From positions 1-42,314 of IMG/VR virus record IMGVR_UViG_3300047678_000197: DNA of 42,314 nt; one strand, written 5' to 3'. Under the pieces are notes generated by a model. It made no database searches. It was not told the DNA's origin and worked only from the letters and a program-made list of their open reading frames with translations. A program made the position numbers and the translations under genes. This document shows, in pieces, positions 1-7,489 of this stretch. Source of the DNA: a virus. Position 1 is the stretch's first letter; each line of letters starts with the position of its first letter.

Positions 1-1
1 C

Positions 2-226
2 CTGCATCGCGTCCCCGACCGCACCGCAGCCGGCGTGCTGGCGGCGCTGGTGATCGGCGATCAGGCCGCCATCACGCGCGACGACTGGGACTTGTTCCGC
101 ACCACGGGCGTCGCGCATCTGATGTCGGTTAAAAGGACCGGCTGTAACGGATTTGACGACAATCTGTCTTTGAAGGACCGGACACTTGAACGCTACCCCG
201 AAGGTCATCTCCTACACGCGCTTTAG
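2..226 (+). pseudogene. comEC: comEC 5' portion, interrupted by the prophage
   Basis: This is the internal part of the host competence gene comEC/rec2, whose product is a multi-pass inner-membrane protein that carries single-stranded DNA into the cytoplasm during transformation. The reading frame enters from outside the window. It encodes the conserved competence-domain stretch with ALVIGDQAAI, DWDLF, RTTGVAHLMS. Host sequence ends at about base 127. The frame then runs 33 codons into phage DNA (VKRTGCNG...) and stops at 224-226. The missing continuation (ISGLHVTM...) is found at 42191 onward. As integrated, the gene is split and should not make a working channel. The family assignment rests on the conserved motif order, and the in-frame repair across 42 kb makes it nearly certain. 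Confidence 0.93.
103..147. other. attL: attL, left attachment site of the prophage
   Basis: This is the left junction between comEC and the phage. The only bases shared by the two junctions are TCG, at 125-127 here and 42188-42190 on the right, which suits the very short crossover of serine integrases. The phage-side half contains GCTGTAA at 141-147. Its reverse complement, TTACAGC, occurs in the phage half of attR (42166-42172), so the rebuilt attP is an imperfect inverted repeat of about 45 bases. The integrase gene begins about 60 bases to the right, the usual arrangement. The exact crossover dinucleotide within TCG cannot be fixed from sequence. Confidence 0.85.
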
Positions 227-1931
227 CTCTGCCGGCCAAGCCGATGGCGATAGCGAACGCCGTCAAGTTGAAGCAGCCGCCGCCTATGCCAAGCGCCATG
301 GCTTACAAATTGACGAAGAACTGAGCTTCCAGGACTCTGGCGTCTCGGCATACGACAGGTCAAACCTGGACAAGGGTGCTTTAGGCGCCTTCTTGGGCAA
401 GGTCAAGACAGGCGAAGTTGCCTCCGGGTCCATCCTGCTGATCGAGAACTTTGACCGGCTGTCGCGCGCCATCCCGCTGGACGCCTTGGCCCTGTTCACG
501 GCCATCATCAATGCCGGCCTGACGATCATCACGCTGCACGACGAGCAGAAATTCAACCGCGAGACGCTGGACAAGAACCCGTTCTTGTTGATGACCGTCT
601 TCATGGAGGCGATCCGAGCCAACAGCGAGTCGAAGACCAAGTCCAAGCGCGTCAAAGAAGCCTGGGGAGAGAAGAAGAAGCACGCCATCGCCTCAGGCAA
701 GGTGATGAGCAAGAAGACGCCTTACTGGATCACGACCAAAGCTGACAGGTCAGGCTTCGAGCTGGTTCCAGAGCGCGCTGAAGTCCTGCTTTGGCTGATC
801 ACTGAGTCGGAGAAGGGCGTAGGCAACAACACCCTGCTCAAGATGCTCCACGACAGAGGTGTGATGGCTTGGTCGAAGTCAGGCAGCTGGCAGCCGTCCT
901 ACCTACAAAAGATGCTGAGGAACCCGGCGTTGCACGGTGGCATCCGTCTCAACGGTGAGATCGTCAAAGGGTACTACCCACCCTTGATCGAGGAAGACCG
1001 GTTCTATCGGCTGCAAGGCCTCAGAACAGACCGAGCAACAACTCAGGCCACCAGCGGTCGAGGTGAGACTCTCAGCAACTTGTTCTCAGGCCGACTGAAG
1101 TGCGGCTACTGCGGCTTCGCCTTCGCCATCAGTGGGTACAAGGAGCAAGCGCGGAACCCGAACCGCAAGGGCTACGAGCGCAAGTACATGGGTTGCCATG
1201 GCGCCAGGATCAAGGAACCCAAGGCCTGCCCCAAGGCGACGATCTGGTTTGTGGATGAGTTTGAGCCCAAGGTCTTGTTCTGGCTCACACAGCTCGACGT
1301 GTCTCAGCTCGTGGGCGATGACAGCTCAAAGCTTGACCAAGAAAAGCTGAACCTAGCCACGTTGACTGGGCTGCTTCTGGAAAGCGAGCGGCGCGCCGGG
1401 AACATCGCAAAAGCCATTGAAGAGGGTGATGCGCCAGCAACCCTGGTCAAGCGGCTGAAAGAGCTGGAGGCTGAAAAGTCCAAGCTCAAGGCGCAGGCAG
1501 CCGAGCAGCAGCAGCGGGTCAACGCTCTGAGCGCGCATCAGGTCAGCGGTCAGGACCGGATGGAGAAGCTACTCAAGCTGTTCAAGAAGCTGAAGGACCC
1601 AACAAAGGAGTTGCAGCAGCTTGAAGCGAAGTTGAAGACAGCAACCAAGGCCACGACACGGCGCCCGGCCGCTGACCCCGCCGTCATTCAGGCGCTGACC
1701 ACCGAGCTTGAAGTCCTGACTGCGAACCTAGCGCCGAAGGTCGTCGAGCTACGGCGCACACGTCAGCAGCTTGCCGCGCTGCTCGCCGGCGTAGTCGAGA
1801 AGATCACCTTCTACCCCCTTGGACCCTCGCCGAAGGGCTCAAAGGAAGACCGCTACTTCGTGGTGACCTTGAAGAGCGGAAGCAGCTTCGAGGTGGACGA
1901 TTCAGCCCGCGAGGAGCATGTCGCGCCCTAG
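186..1931 (+). CDS. int: Large serine recombinase, phage integrase
   Basis: This 581-residue protein catalyses site-specific integration between attP and the attB in comEC. The N-terminal resolvase domain (about 1-150) has the YTRFS motif at 10-14, with Ser14 as the expected nucleophile, and the downstream motif FDRLSR. It is followed by the recombinase domain (about 180-290). A zinc ribbon has cysteines in KCGYCG and a second cluster around YMGCHG and ACPKA. A long charged coiled coil (about 400-530) is typical of serine integrases that need a directionality factor. The start is TTG, chosen because GAAGGA lies 8 bases upstream and the protein then begins just before the catalytic motif. The gene abuts attL, so it is lost from neither junction. 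Confidence 0.95.
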   Translation: MNATPKVISYTRFSSAGQADGDSERRQVEAAAAYAKRHGLQIDEELSFQDSGVSAYDRSNLDKGALGAFLGKVKTGEVASGSILLIENFDRLSRAIPLDALALFTAIINAGLTIITLHDEQKFNRETLDKNPFLLMTVFMEAIRANSESKTKSKRVKEAWGEKKKHAIASGKVMSKKTPYWITTKADRSGFELVPERAEVLLWLITESEKGVGNNTLLKMLHDRGVMAWSKSGSWQPSYLQKMLRNPALHGGIRLNGEIVKGYYPPLIEEDRFYRLQGLRTDRATTQATSGRGETLSNLFSGRLKCGYCGFAFAISGYKEQARNPNRKGYERKYMGCHGARIKEPKACPKATIWFVDEFEPKVLFWLTQLDVSQLVGDDSSKLDQEKLNLATLTGLLLESERRAGNIAKAIEEGDAPATLVKRLKELEAEKSKLKAQAAEQQQRVNALSAHQVSGQDRMEKLLKLFKKLKDPTKELQQLEAKLKTATKATTRRPAADPAVIQALTTELEVLTANLAPKVVELRRTRQQLAALLAGVVEKITFYPLGPSPKGSKEDRYFVVTLKSGSSFEVDDSAREEHVAP

Positions 1932-2111
1932 CAACACACCCCCCTTTAGAGGGGGATTCGCAATTGATTGCGATTACTGAACTTATCCACAGGGAAGCAT
2001 AGTGGGAACACAGCTGAAAACCCTGGATTTGTTGTCCGACAAGAACTCTGTCGTTGTGGCGTAACGCTGACCGACTTTTCCTTGATGGCTCAACGATTTA
2101 CTGTGAACAGT

Positions 2112-2123
2112 GTGACATGTCAC
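2112..2123. promoter_or_regulatory. 12-base palindrome, possible operator
   Basis: GTGACATGTCAC is a perfect palindrome in non-coding DNA downstream of the integrase. Such sites often bind dimeric regulators. No matching second copy was noticed and no regulator can be assigned to it. Confidence 0.3.
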
Positions 2124-2300
2124 TATGCAACGGCGCATAAAATCTATGTGCTATCAACGACTTAGACGTTAGGACCCTTAAGTCCAAGGGTGTGGATAAG
2201 TCAGGCTGCGGTGAGATGTAAGTGACCCCCAAACCGGGACCACCACTCCAAAGCGCTTCTCTTAGAATGGGGCATCCCACCTAGCTTGTCGGAGCAGCCC

Positions 2301-2399
2301 ATGGCCTCAGTCAACAAAGTGGGAAAGTGGATCCCCAAGCAGCGCTCGCGACGCTGCCGGGGTCCTAGTGCAACACGCCTTCACAGGGGCACACCATGA
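2301..2399 (+). CDS. Possible 32-residue basic peptide
   Basis: A short frame begins with ATG at 2301 behind GGAG and encodes a very basic peptide starting MASVNKVGKW. Its stop overlaps the start of a nine-codon frame (ATGA at 2396-2399) that ends just before the 2430 hairpin. Tight spacing and the ribosome-binding site make translation possible, for example as a small directionality factor or a leader peptide. The region could equally be non-coding RNA. I do not recognise the sequence. Confidence 0.25.
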   Translation: MASVNKVGKWIPKQRSRRCRGPSATRLHRGTP

Positions 2400-2429
2400 A
2401 AAAGCGATTCCCTATCAGGAGATAGGACG

Positions 2430-2461
2430 CTCCTGCCGGCTTTGGCTATGGCCGGCAGGGG
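2430..2461. terminator. Strong stem-loop, probable terminator between convergent units
   Basis: CCTGCCGGC at 2432-2440 pairs perfectly with GCCGGCAGG at 2451-2459. Two further pairs (one G-T) extend the stem to 11 pairs around a 10-base loop. A long T-run is missing on both strands; only CAGTTT follows on the plus strand. The position between the integrase end and the late-operon end fits a terminator, though it might be a processing site. Confidence 0.5.
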
Positions 2462-2565
2462 CAGTTTAAGGTTTTCCACCATTTGGTGATAGCCAGGAAC
2501 ACCCGACCACGGGGTCTTTTGCTGCGATGCAACAAGGGAACCCAGGTCGGGTTTCCTTAGTGGGT

Positions 2566-2763
2566 TCACTGACCTTTGGTCGCCAAGCTCTGCGTAGTCA
2601 GGAAGCGCAGGATGATGTTGCCGACCACGTTGATGACCATGGCCGAGCCCTGCGGCAAGGTGCCTGTGAAGGCATTCGCAAGCTCCATCGCGCCCGTGAT
2701 GATGTTGAACCAGACAGTCTTCGACTTCAGGGCGCCGGCAAGTGATGTGAGGAAGTTGTCCAT
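2566..2763 (-). CDS. Small membrane protein, possible holin
   Basis: The protein has 65 residues starting MDNFLTSLAG. I chose ATG at 2763 because GGAG lies six bases upstream; a TTG twelve bases earlier has no such site. A central hydrophobic region (about FNIITGAMELANAF and AMVINVVGNIILRFLTT) could span the membrane once or twice. Similar short proteins are common at the end of tail modules in proteobacterial phages, beside lysis genes. It is the last gene of the leftward late block, directly after a protein shaped like XhlA, so a role in host lysis is plausible. No endolysin lies next to it, and the holin role is inference from position and shape only. Confidence 0.55.
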   Translation of the reverse strand: MDNFLTSLAGALKSKTVWFNIITGAMELANAFTGTLPQGSAMVINVVGNIILRFLTTQSLATKGQ

Positions 2764-2781
2764 GGGAAGCTCCAAAGGGCT

Positions 2782-2787
2782 TATTTA
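2782..2787 (-). promoter_or_regulatory. TAAATA element before the holin-like gene
   Basis: Minus-strand TAAATA overlaps the stop codon of the XhlA-like gene and ends 18 bases before the ATG at 2763; A follows it. Confidence 0.5.
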
Positions 2788-3048
2788 GCCGAAGAACTTC
2801 TTCAGGGCGAACTCCGCGATCACAAGCAGCACGGTTCCCATGCCAACGTACTTTGCAATCGTCAGGTTGATGTTGTTGATCTTGGTCAGCAGCTCGTCGA
2901 GTTTGGCTGACATCTCAGCTCTCATGGAGTGAACTTCGCGCTTCAAGGAGCCGAAGTCATCCTGCTTGAAAGAAGCAAAGTTCTCGCGTTGGTTCATGAT
3001 GTTTTGCTCTGCTCTTGTCACGCGATCTCTCAGGTCTTCGTTGTCCAT
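2785..3048 (-). CDS. Coiled-coil protein with C-terminal membrane anchor, XhlA-like
   Basis: This 87-residue protein begins MDNEDLRDRV. The start at 3048 is preferred because AAGGA sits five to six bases upstream, while the ATG at 3054 touches that site. Residues about 1-60 are charged and heptad-like (coiled coil). Residues about 65-83 (YVGMGTVLLVIAEFAL) form one membrane span, followed by a lysine-rich tail. This layout matches the XhlA family of haemolysin/holin-associated phage proteins, which sit at the cytoplasmic membrane. Its stop codon overlaps the TAAATA element that precedes the next gene. Function in lysis is inference. Confidence 0.6.
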   Translation of the reverse strand: MDNEDLRDRVTRAEQNIMNQRENFASFKQDDFGSLKREVHSMRAEMSAKLDELLTKINNINLTIAKYVGMGTVLLVIAEFALKKFFG

Positions 3049-3070
3049 GTTCATCCTTCAATTACGGATT

Positions 3071-3076
3071 TATTTA
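3071..3076 (-). promoter_or_regulatory. TAAATA element before the XhlA-like gene
   Basis: Minus-strand TAAATA followed by A ends 22 bases before the ATG at 3048. Confidence 0.55.
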
Positions 3077-3105
3077 GGCAAAGACCCTAGGAATTCGGAC
3101 TGACC

Positions 3106-4389
3106 TCATAAAGTGTTGGTTGGGATGATGCAGACGTTGTTGAAGCCTTGAACGACCGTCACGATGTCCTCAAAGGATGACTGCAGCATCAGGGTCTCTG
3201 ACCTTGGTGTCAGCCTCAAAACGCCATTGCCTTCACTAACCCACTCTGTCCATTCCACAGTCACGTTGAGAATGCTTGCATCGCTCTCGACGGTGGCAAC
3301 ACGTAGGGTGAAGCTATAGGTGGTCGTGTTAGAGATCGACTGAACAAGCTTGCGAAGGCGATGAAGCGCCGCCGTAGTTCCCTGTGTCTCGTTGATCGTC
3401 ATCACCTGTTTGCGCAGCCGACCGAAATTCGAGACATGAGCCTGCGTCTCGTTGATCGCAGTGATGAAGGCACGTGCGCGGTTGAAGGAAGCTGCAACGG
3501 CTTCGAACTCGGCCATGCTGACGGTGACGTTCCGAGCGCGTCTCAGGAAAAATGCGTTGCCTTGTGTCTCAGAGTCCACGAAGGCGACGACACGCAGGCG
3601 AGCCAAGTTGGCCGTCATCGCCTCAAGCTCAGAAACAGTCATCGCCGCAGAGCGAGCACGCCTGATGTCTGATGACAAGACCTCAGACTCCGCCAAGGAA
3701 GTGATCAGCCCACGTGCACGTTTGACCGCCACAGCAATAGCCTCGACCTGCGCAACCGCAAAGGCAAAGGTTTTCTGGCCGTAACCTGTGAGCTCTATCG
3801 TGTAGGTAATGACTTCGCTGAGCGCTGAGACGACGTTTCGTGCGCGCTTGAGAGCTACAGCGTGAGTGACGCCTTCAGTGATAGCTGCCTGAGCTAGCTG
3901 GCGCTGGCGGTTGACGCTGAAGCTATAGCCGACAGCTTCAGCTAGAGAGATCGTTGCCGACCTCAGGCGATTGAGAGCTACTGAGTGAGTCTGTGTTTCA
4001 GCGATAGTGCCTACAAGGCCGCGAGCACGATTCGCTGCGAGGCCGAAGGTCATAGTCTCAGTAGCAGACGCAACGAACCCGCGAGTACGGCGAAAGCTTG
4101 CGGCGTGAGCTTCAGCGACTGCGATGCTCAAGCTGGCCGGGCGAATCCTCGATGCCGCAAACACTTGTGCGAGAGTCTCAGCGGATGTAGCCGCTAAGGC
4201 ACGTTGCCTTTTAAGCGCGGTTGCCTGACTGATAGCTTCAGCAATGCTTGCCGATGCAGACCGTGTGCGCTGCAGAGCGGTCCCATGACTAATCCCTTCA
4301 GCCACCGCGAAGGCAAGAGTTTTACTTGAGCCTACAGCCTGCGGAAACGAGGCAATCGGCAGCGAGGCCCACGGAGCTGCAGCCCACAT
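3106..4389 (-). CDS. Phage protein built from about sixteen 20-residue repeats
   Basis: This 427-residue protein is unrecognised in function. Residues about 36-360 consist of roughly sixteen tandem units of 20 residues (two units have one or two extra). They follow the pattern x-A-L-x-R-x-R-x4-S-I-A-E-x5, with examples ALNRLRSATISLAEAVGYS, ALKRARNVVSALSEVITYT and NFGRLRKQVMTINETQGTT. The near-invariant features are the R-x-R pair and a Glu about eight residues later. Alternating polar and hydrophobic positions suggest two beta strands per unit, as in a solenoid or fibre shaft (inference). The last 70 residues are not repeated and could form a tip domain. It starts four bases after the preceding tail-fibre gene stops and lies in the tail-fibre/lysis part of the late block. 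It may be a tail spike or fibre; a virion role is likely but unproven. Confidence 0.75.
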   Translation of the reverse strand: MWAAAPWASLPIASFPQAVGSSKTLAFAVAEGISHGTALQRTRSASASIAEAISQATALKRQRALAATSAETLAQVFAASRIRPASLSIAVAEAHAASFRRTRGFVASATETMTFGLAANRARGLVGTIAETQTHSVALNRLRSATISLAEAVGYSFSVNRQRQLAQAAITEGVTHAVALKRARNVVSALSEVITYTIELTGYGQKTFAFAVAQVEAIAVAVKRARGLITSLAESEVLSSDIRRARSAAMTVSELEAMTANLARLRVVAFVDSETQGNAFFLRRARNVTVSMAEFEAVAASFNRARAFITAINETQAHVSNFGRLRKQVMTINETQGTTAALHRLRKLVQSISNTTTYSFTLRVATVESDASILNVTVEWTEWVSEGNGVLRLTPRSETLMLQSSFEDIVTVVQGFNNVCIIPTNTL

Positions 4390-4392
4390 GGC

Positions 4393-4719
4393 TTACCTCG
4401 CCGCTAGCTTGATGAGTGCGCGCATCACGCCAGCCATGTCCTTGACAGCGGCACGAAGCTGAGCCGTCGTAGCTGTGTCGGCACCGTCAATGATCGTCTG
4501 CATCCGGCTATACGCGGCCAGGGCCGCAATTCTCTGCGCAGGTAGCAATGTTGACGCTGCGTCATCGGCATCGCTTATTGTCTTGGCAGAGGCAATTTCA
4601 GCGGCTGTAGCTGGGCGGCTGCTATCAAGGAAGTCAATCCTAAAAGCGCCATTGCCCAGGTCAGAGGCTCCGACACAGCCAGAGCCGATTACCGTTGGAA
4701 GCGAAGTGATCATGCTCAT
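4393..4719 (-). CDS. Small tail-associated protein of unknown function
   Basis: The protein has 108 residues starting MSMITSLPTV. The start at 4719 overlaps the stop of the upstream gene (ATGA) and has GGAGAGG about eight bases before it, so earlier in-frame starts are unlikely. The N-terminal half resembles the short beta-rich ends of fibre proteins (GAFRIDFLDSSRP). The C-terminal half is alanine-rich and probably helical. Translational coupling to the 387-residue fibre protein suggests it works with it, perhaps as a fibre assembly partner. I do not recognise a family. Confidence 0.6.
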   Translation of the reverse strand: MSMITSLPTVIGSGCVGASDLGNGAFRIDFLDSSRPATAAEIASAKTISDADDAASTLLPAQRIAALAAYSRMQTIIDGADTATTAQLRAAVKDMAGVMRALIKLAAR

Positions 4720-5879
4720 GCTAAAACCTCTCCGAATAAGCCTTGAGTGCTTCCAGGCTCTGGCGTTGTTGAGCCATACCAAGCGGTATTGCTGCCGCCA
4801 ACGTCTGAGGCCTCAAGCCAGCAGTACTTGTGATAACCAGTCACCGCCTGTTTGACCAAGGCGCAAGTGATCTGGCGAAAGTCACCACCAGCACCGCTTG
4901 GCAAGTTCGTCTGACGGCCAATCGACTCAGAAGCCGTAGCCGATGTCGAGTCCTCTCCGATCCCGCAGCGGATGCCGACGCCTGAGTTGCCGCCTGCGAG
5001 ATGAAATGCAGTGACCTTGAGCAGCGTGTCTTGACCTACAACAATCTCAACTTGGTTTGCCGAGTCGGCATTGGCTTGGCGCCACGTGTTGGTCGAATAG
5101 CTCCAGCTTCCTGATCCTAGCTTCTGTAGAGTGCGCGGAACTTGGTTGTAGACATTCCAGACGAAGCGCTTTGCAATGCTGTCCTCGGTCGCCGTTGTGG
5201 ATGTCGTGCGAATGGTTCCAAGCAGCAGACGTGTCTTGTCACCGCTCTTGCAAAGCCGCCCGTCTTGTCGAGTGACAGCGGTTGCTCTTGTTGAATCGTT
5301 GGTCCACGAAAGCAGCTCAAGCGCCAACACGCCGCTGCTGAGATAGCCGAACACGTCATACGGACGGCCGCTTGTCACGGTTCCTAGAGCGAGGGAAACC
5401 TCAGTGAAAGACGTAGGCACCCACCGAGCGCCGTCCCACAAGCAAACACAGTTGTGGACATATGGCGTGTAGTAGATCGTCGTAGCGCCGGTCACGTCGC
5501 TGCTCGTCATCGGAACGCCGGTGGTCAGGGTCAGCCGACCGCCAGGGATCGTCGCTTGAAGCAGCGCCTCAATCCGGTTGCCAAAGCCTGCCGTAGCCGT
5601 CACTGTGACAATGGTTGCGCTCGTCAAGCTGATGGCGCTGCCGGTGCTGCTGTCCTCTAGGGTGCCGCGAGCCAGCGATGTGCCAGAGTGCGTGTAGACG
5701 CAACCTGTGCGTACCTCCCACGCCGTGCCGTCAGAGAGAAGCACGTCAAAGCTCTTACCATCGTCGCCCGCTACAAACCCGCGATTGCCAGTTGTAGCCG
5801 TGCTAACTGTCAGCGCGCTCGATGTGCTAGGCGTGTTGCTAACCGCGCACTGAACGCGATTCTTGTGAGTGATTGGCAT
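4716..5879 (-). CDS. Tail fibre/tail protein
   Basis: The protein has 387 residues. The first about 100 residues (HKNRVQCAVSNTPSTSSALTV..., then FAVLLSDG-like and WEVRTGCYTHSG-like strands) match the N-terminal module found in many phage tail proteins of Proteobacteria, with the GTLEDSSTG turn. The rest is Ser/Thr/Gly-rich and probably beta-structured, ending in a domain with LGSGSWSYSTN and KYCWLEASDVGG that may bind a surface ligand. It lies between the Gp80-like fibre protein and the small coupled gene, with a GGTGAG ribosome-binding site three bases before the ATG. The receptor-binding role is inference. Confidence 0.7.
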   Translation of the reverse strand: MPITHKNRVQCAVSNTPSTSSALTVSTATTGNRGFVAGDDGKSFDVLLSDGTAWEVRTGCVYTHSGTSLARGTLEDSSTGSAISLTSATIVTVTATAGFGNRIEALLQATIPGGRLTLTTGVPMTSSDVTGATTIYYTPYVHNCVCLWDGARWVPTSFTEVSLALGTVTSGRPYDVFGYLSSGVLALELLSWTNDSTRATAVTRQDGRLCKSGDKTRLLLGTIRTTSTTATEDSIAKRFVWNVYNQVPRTLQKLGSGSWSYSTNTWRQANADSANQVEIVVGQDTLLKVTAFHLAGGNSGVGIRCGIGEDSTSATASESIGRQTNLPSGAGGDFRQITCALVKQAVTGYHKYCWLEASDVGGSNTAWYGSTTPEPGSTQGLFGEVLA

Positions 5880-5890
5880 CTACTCACCGC

Positions 5891-6298
5891 TTAAGAGATC
5901 GTGACTGTCAACTGACCGATAGCGATTGAGGCCGTGTCACCCGAGAGCACGTTCTTAGCAACCGTCAAGACACCGTAGCCAATGACGTTTCCTGCAGTAG
6001 AGGCATCGTAAAGAATGCCGTATGTCATATTGGAGCCGCTCGCCCAATCCGCGCTCGCCGTGGGGAATGTAATTGCTGCGGCATTAGTAATTGAACCCGC
6101 AGATGCGGAGCCCCACGTTGCGCCAGAAGTTGTGACACGTGCATAAGAGCCACCGGATGGCTCTGTAATGTTCGTAGGCGGGTTGCCGTTTGCTGGAGTC
6201 GTGCTTGAGAGGCCAACGTATGCGACCTGTGTACCGAAGGCGGTCTTGCCGACCTGCGCTTCGAGGATCTTGTTTGCTTGAGTAATCGATGCTGGCAT
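5891..6298 (-). CDS. Gp80-like tail fibre protein
   Basis: The 135-residue protein has the hallmarks of the phage tail-fibre Gp80 family: an N-terminal helix (ITQANKILEAQVGKTAF), the strand VAYVGLSSTTP, the central SYARVTTSGATWG, then TFPTASADW and a terminal beta-rich part. The family consists of small structural proteins at the distal tail. It is the first gene of a three-gene run (this gene, the 387-residue fibre protein, the small partner). Its leader has a TAAATA element and a perfect 16-base palindrome. Confidence 0.75.
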   Translation of the reverse strand: MPASITQANKILEAQVGKTAFGTQVAYVGLSSTTPANGNPPTNITEPSGGSYARVTTSGATWGSASAGSITNAAAITFPTASADWASGSNMTYGILYDASTAGNVIGYGVLTVAKNVLSGDTASIAIGQLTVTIS

Positions 6299-6322
6299 GT
6301 CAGCTTCCTTAGTGATGTAGAA

Positions 6323-6338
6323 AGCGCCTTAAGGCGCT
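6323..6338. promoter_or_regulatory. Perfect 16-base palindrome in the leader of the fibre genes
   Basis: AGCGCCTTAAGGCGCT is a perfect palindrome lying just downstream (in the leftward direction) of the TAAATA element at 6343-6348 and about 25 bases before the fibre gene start. It could be an operator that blocks the start of transcription, or form a hairpin at the 5' end of the message. Confidence 0.45.
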
Positions 6339-6342
6339 GATC

Positions 6343-6366
6343 TATTTACCTTGGAAGCGGTAAATA
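6343..6366. promoter_or_regulatory. Divergent pair of TAAATA elements between fibre gene and HNH gene
   Basis: TAAATA occurs on the minus strand at 6343-6348, pointing at the Gp80-like gene, and on the plus strand at 6361-6366, pointing at the HNH nuclease gene. The two copies are 12 bases apart and back to back. This is the only place where the motif is paired, and it is exactly where transcription must diverge. Confidence 0.55.
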
Positions 6367-6469
6367 CCTCTGCCATCTGCAATGGATGGTAATTCAGCAG
6401 CAGATGACCGGGTTTTGCAAGACTCGGTCATCACCCAACAAGCTGCTGAATGAAGCTGTTGAGCTGACT

Positions 6470-7117
6470 ATGAATTACCAAGCCCACTACGACCGGCTCA
6501 TCGAAAGAGCCAAGATGCGCATCTATGGCAGAGACGTCTATACAGAGCGCCATCACATCATCCCTAAGTGCATGGGTGGAGATGACTCGAATGCAAACCT
6601 TGTTAAGCTTTTGCCTGAAGAGCATTTGTTTGCGCACAGACTGCTATGCAGAATGTACCCAGAGAACAACAAACTCGCACTTGCCGTAATGAGATGCGCA
6701 GCAAATCACAAAGGACGTGAAGCTCGGCAGTTGTTCAAAATGGATCGCACGCGTGCAGCCTTGGCGCAACGCGGACGCACACTGTCTGACCAACATAAAG
6801 CGAACATTTCTGCCGGCTTGTTAAGCAGAACAGCTGAGGACCGTAAGAGAACTCGAAAGCTGCAATCAGCTTCAACAATTGGTCAGCCCAAATCCGAAGA
6901 GCATCGCCGCAAGATTGCGAAGTCTCTATTGGGAAAAACGCACAGTCAAGAACATCGTGAGAAAAACAGTGCGGCACAAAAACGGCAAATTCGAGTCCCC
7001 CATACGCAAGAGACCCGAGCGAAAATCGCTGCTGGGAACAAGGGAAGAAAGAATTCGCCAGAATCTATTGAAAGGATGAGAGCAGCCTATGCCCGCCGTA
7101 AAGCTCTTACCTCGTAA
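6470..7117 (+). CDS. HNH homing endonuclease with NUMOD3 repeats, copy 1
   Basis: The likely protein is 215 residues starting MNYQAHYDRL. A longer frame from 6386 exists, but the start at 6470 is shared with the second copy at 27396. The HNH core is ERHHIIPKCMGG...NLVKLLPEEHLFAHRLL (about residues 23-60), which cuts DNA using a metal ion. The C-terminal half has several NUMOD3-type DNA-binding repeats (LSDQHKANISAG, KSEEHRRKIAKS, HSQEHREKNSAA, HTQETRAKIAAG, SPESIERMRAA). The gene lies on the plus strand in an otherwise leftward tail block and overlaps the end of its neighbour by 11 bases, as expected of a mobile intergenic homing gene. Its own TAAATA element lies about 100 bases upstream. Confidence 0.88.
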   Translation: MNYQAHYDRLIERAKMRIYGRDVYTERHHIIPKCMGGDDSNANLVKLLPEEHLFAHRLLCRMYPENNKLALAVMRCAANHKGREARQLFKMDRTRAALAQRGRTLSDQHKANISAGLLSRTAEDRKRTRKLQSASTIGQPKSEEHRRKIAKSLLGKTHSQEHREKNSAAQKRQIRVPHTQETRAKIAAGNKGRKNSPESIERMRAAYARRKALTS

Positions 7118-7478
7118 CCTCGCGATTGAGGGTAATGGTACCTCGCGCTGGCTTATACACCTTCCCTGCAGCAGAGATCACCTCAAGGTCAAAGACAAGC
7201 TCAAGCGAGTCATCATCCTTTTCATTGAATCTGATTCCCGTCGTGTCACTTGGTGAAATGGTCCACGTCAGCACACCTCCAACAGCATTAGTCAAAGCAA
7301 GCTTGCTATTGGCAAGCGTTGCGTTGATCTCTGCAGCGGTGGCGCCGTAGGTCTTTCTAACCTGCAGCCTTGCGTCGAAACCTGTCAGGTTGAATGCAAG
7401 CCCGTCAACGTCTTTCAAAGTGAAGGTCTGTGTCAGCGAGGAACCTTGGTCGGCTACTAGGTTAATGATGTTGCTCAT
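7107..7478 (-). CDS. Small beta-rich phage tail protein
   Basis: This 123-residue protein resembles short structural proteins common in phage tail modules: MSNIINLVADQGSS, a strand TFTLKDVDGLAFNLTGF, then ARLQVRKTYGA and an Ig-like finish LEVISAAGKVYKPARGTITL. The fold is probably a small beta sandwich on the tail or baseplate. No ribosome-binding site is visible. The TAAATA element overlapping the upstream stop ends only five bases before the ATG, so a near-leaderless message is possible. Its 3' end overlaps the convergent HNH gene. Confidence 0.65.
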   Translation of the reverse strand: MSNIINLVADQGSSLTQTFTLKDVDGLAFNLTGFDARLQVRKTYGATAAEINATLANSKLALTNAVGGVLTWTISPSDTTGIRFNEKDDDSLELVFDLEVISAAGKVYKPARGTITLNREVTR

Positions 7479-7483
7479 GGTGC

Positions 7484-7489
7484 TATTTA
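7484..7489 (-). promoter_or_regulatory. TAAATA element before the 123-residue tail gene
   Basis: This copy overlaps the DUF4376 gene stop and ends only five bases before the ATG at 7478, the shortest spacing seen; G follows. Confidence 0.4.

Larger units (their letters stand above)
1932..2565. other. Intergenic region between integrase and the end of the late block
   Basis: No convincing long gene is seen in these 634 bases. Visible signals are a short C-run/G-run inverted repeat just after the integrase stop (about 1938-1955), a perfect 12-base palindrome GTGACATGTCAC at 2112-2123 that could be an operator, a small hairpin CCTATC/GATAGG at 2411-2426, and a strong stem-loop at 2430-2461. Two tiny overlapping frames at about 2301-2430 are listed separately. 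Transcription converges here from the integrase (right) and the late operon (left). Confidence 0.6.

Noticed and set aside
284-712. 142-residue minus-strand gene inside the integrase
   Set aside because: It is the antisense shadow of the catalytic domain of the integrase.
186-1931. Transposon resolvase or IS607-type protein
   Set aside because: At 581 residues with zinc ribbon and coiled coil, next to an att site, it is a phage-type large serine integrase.
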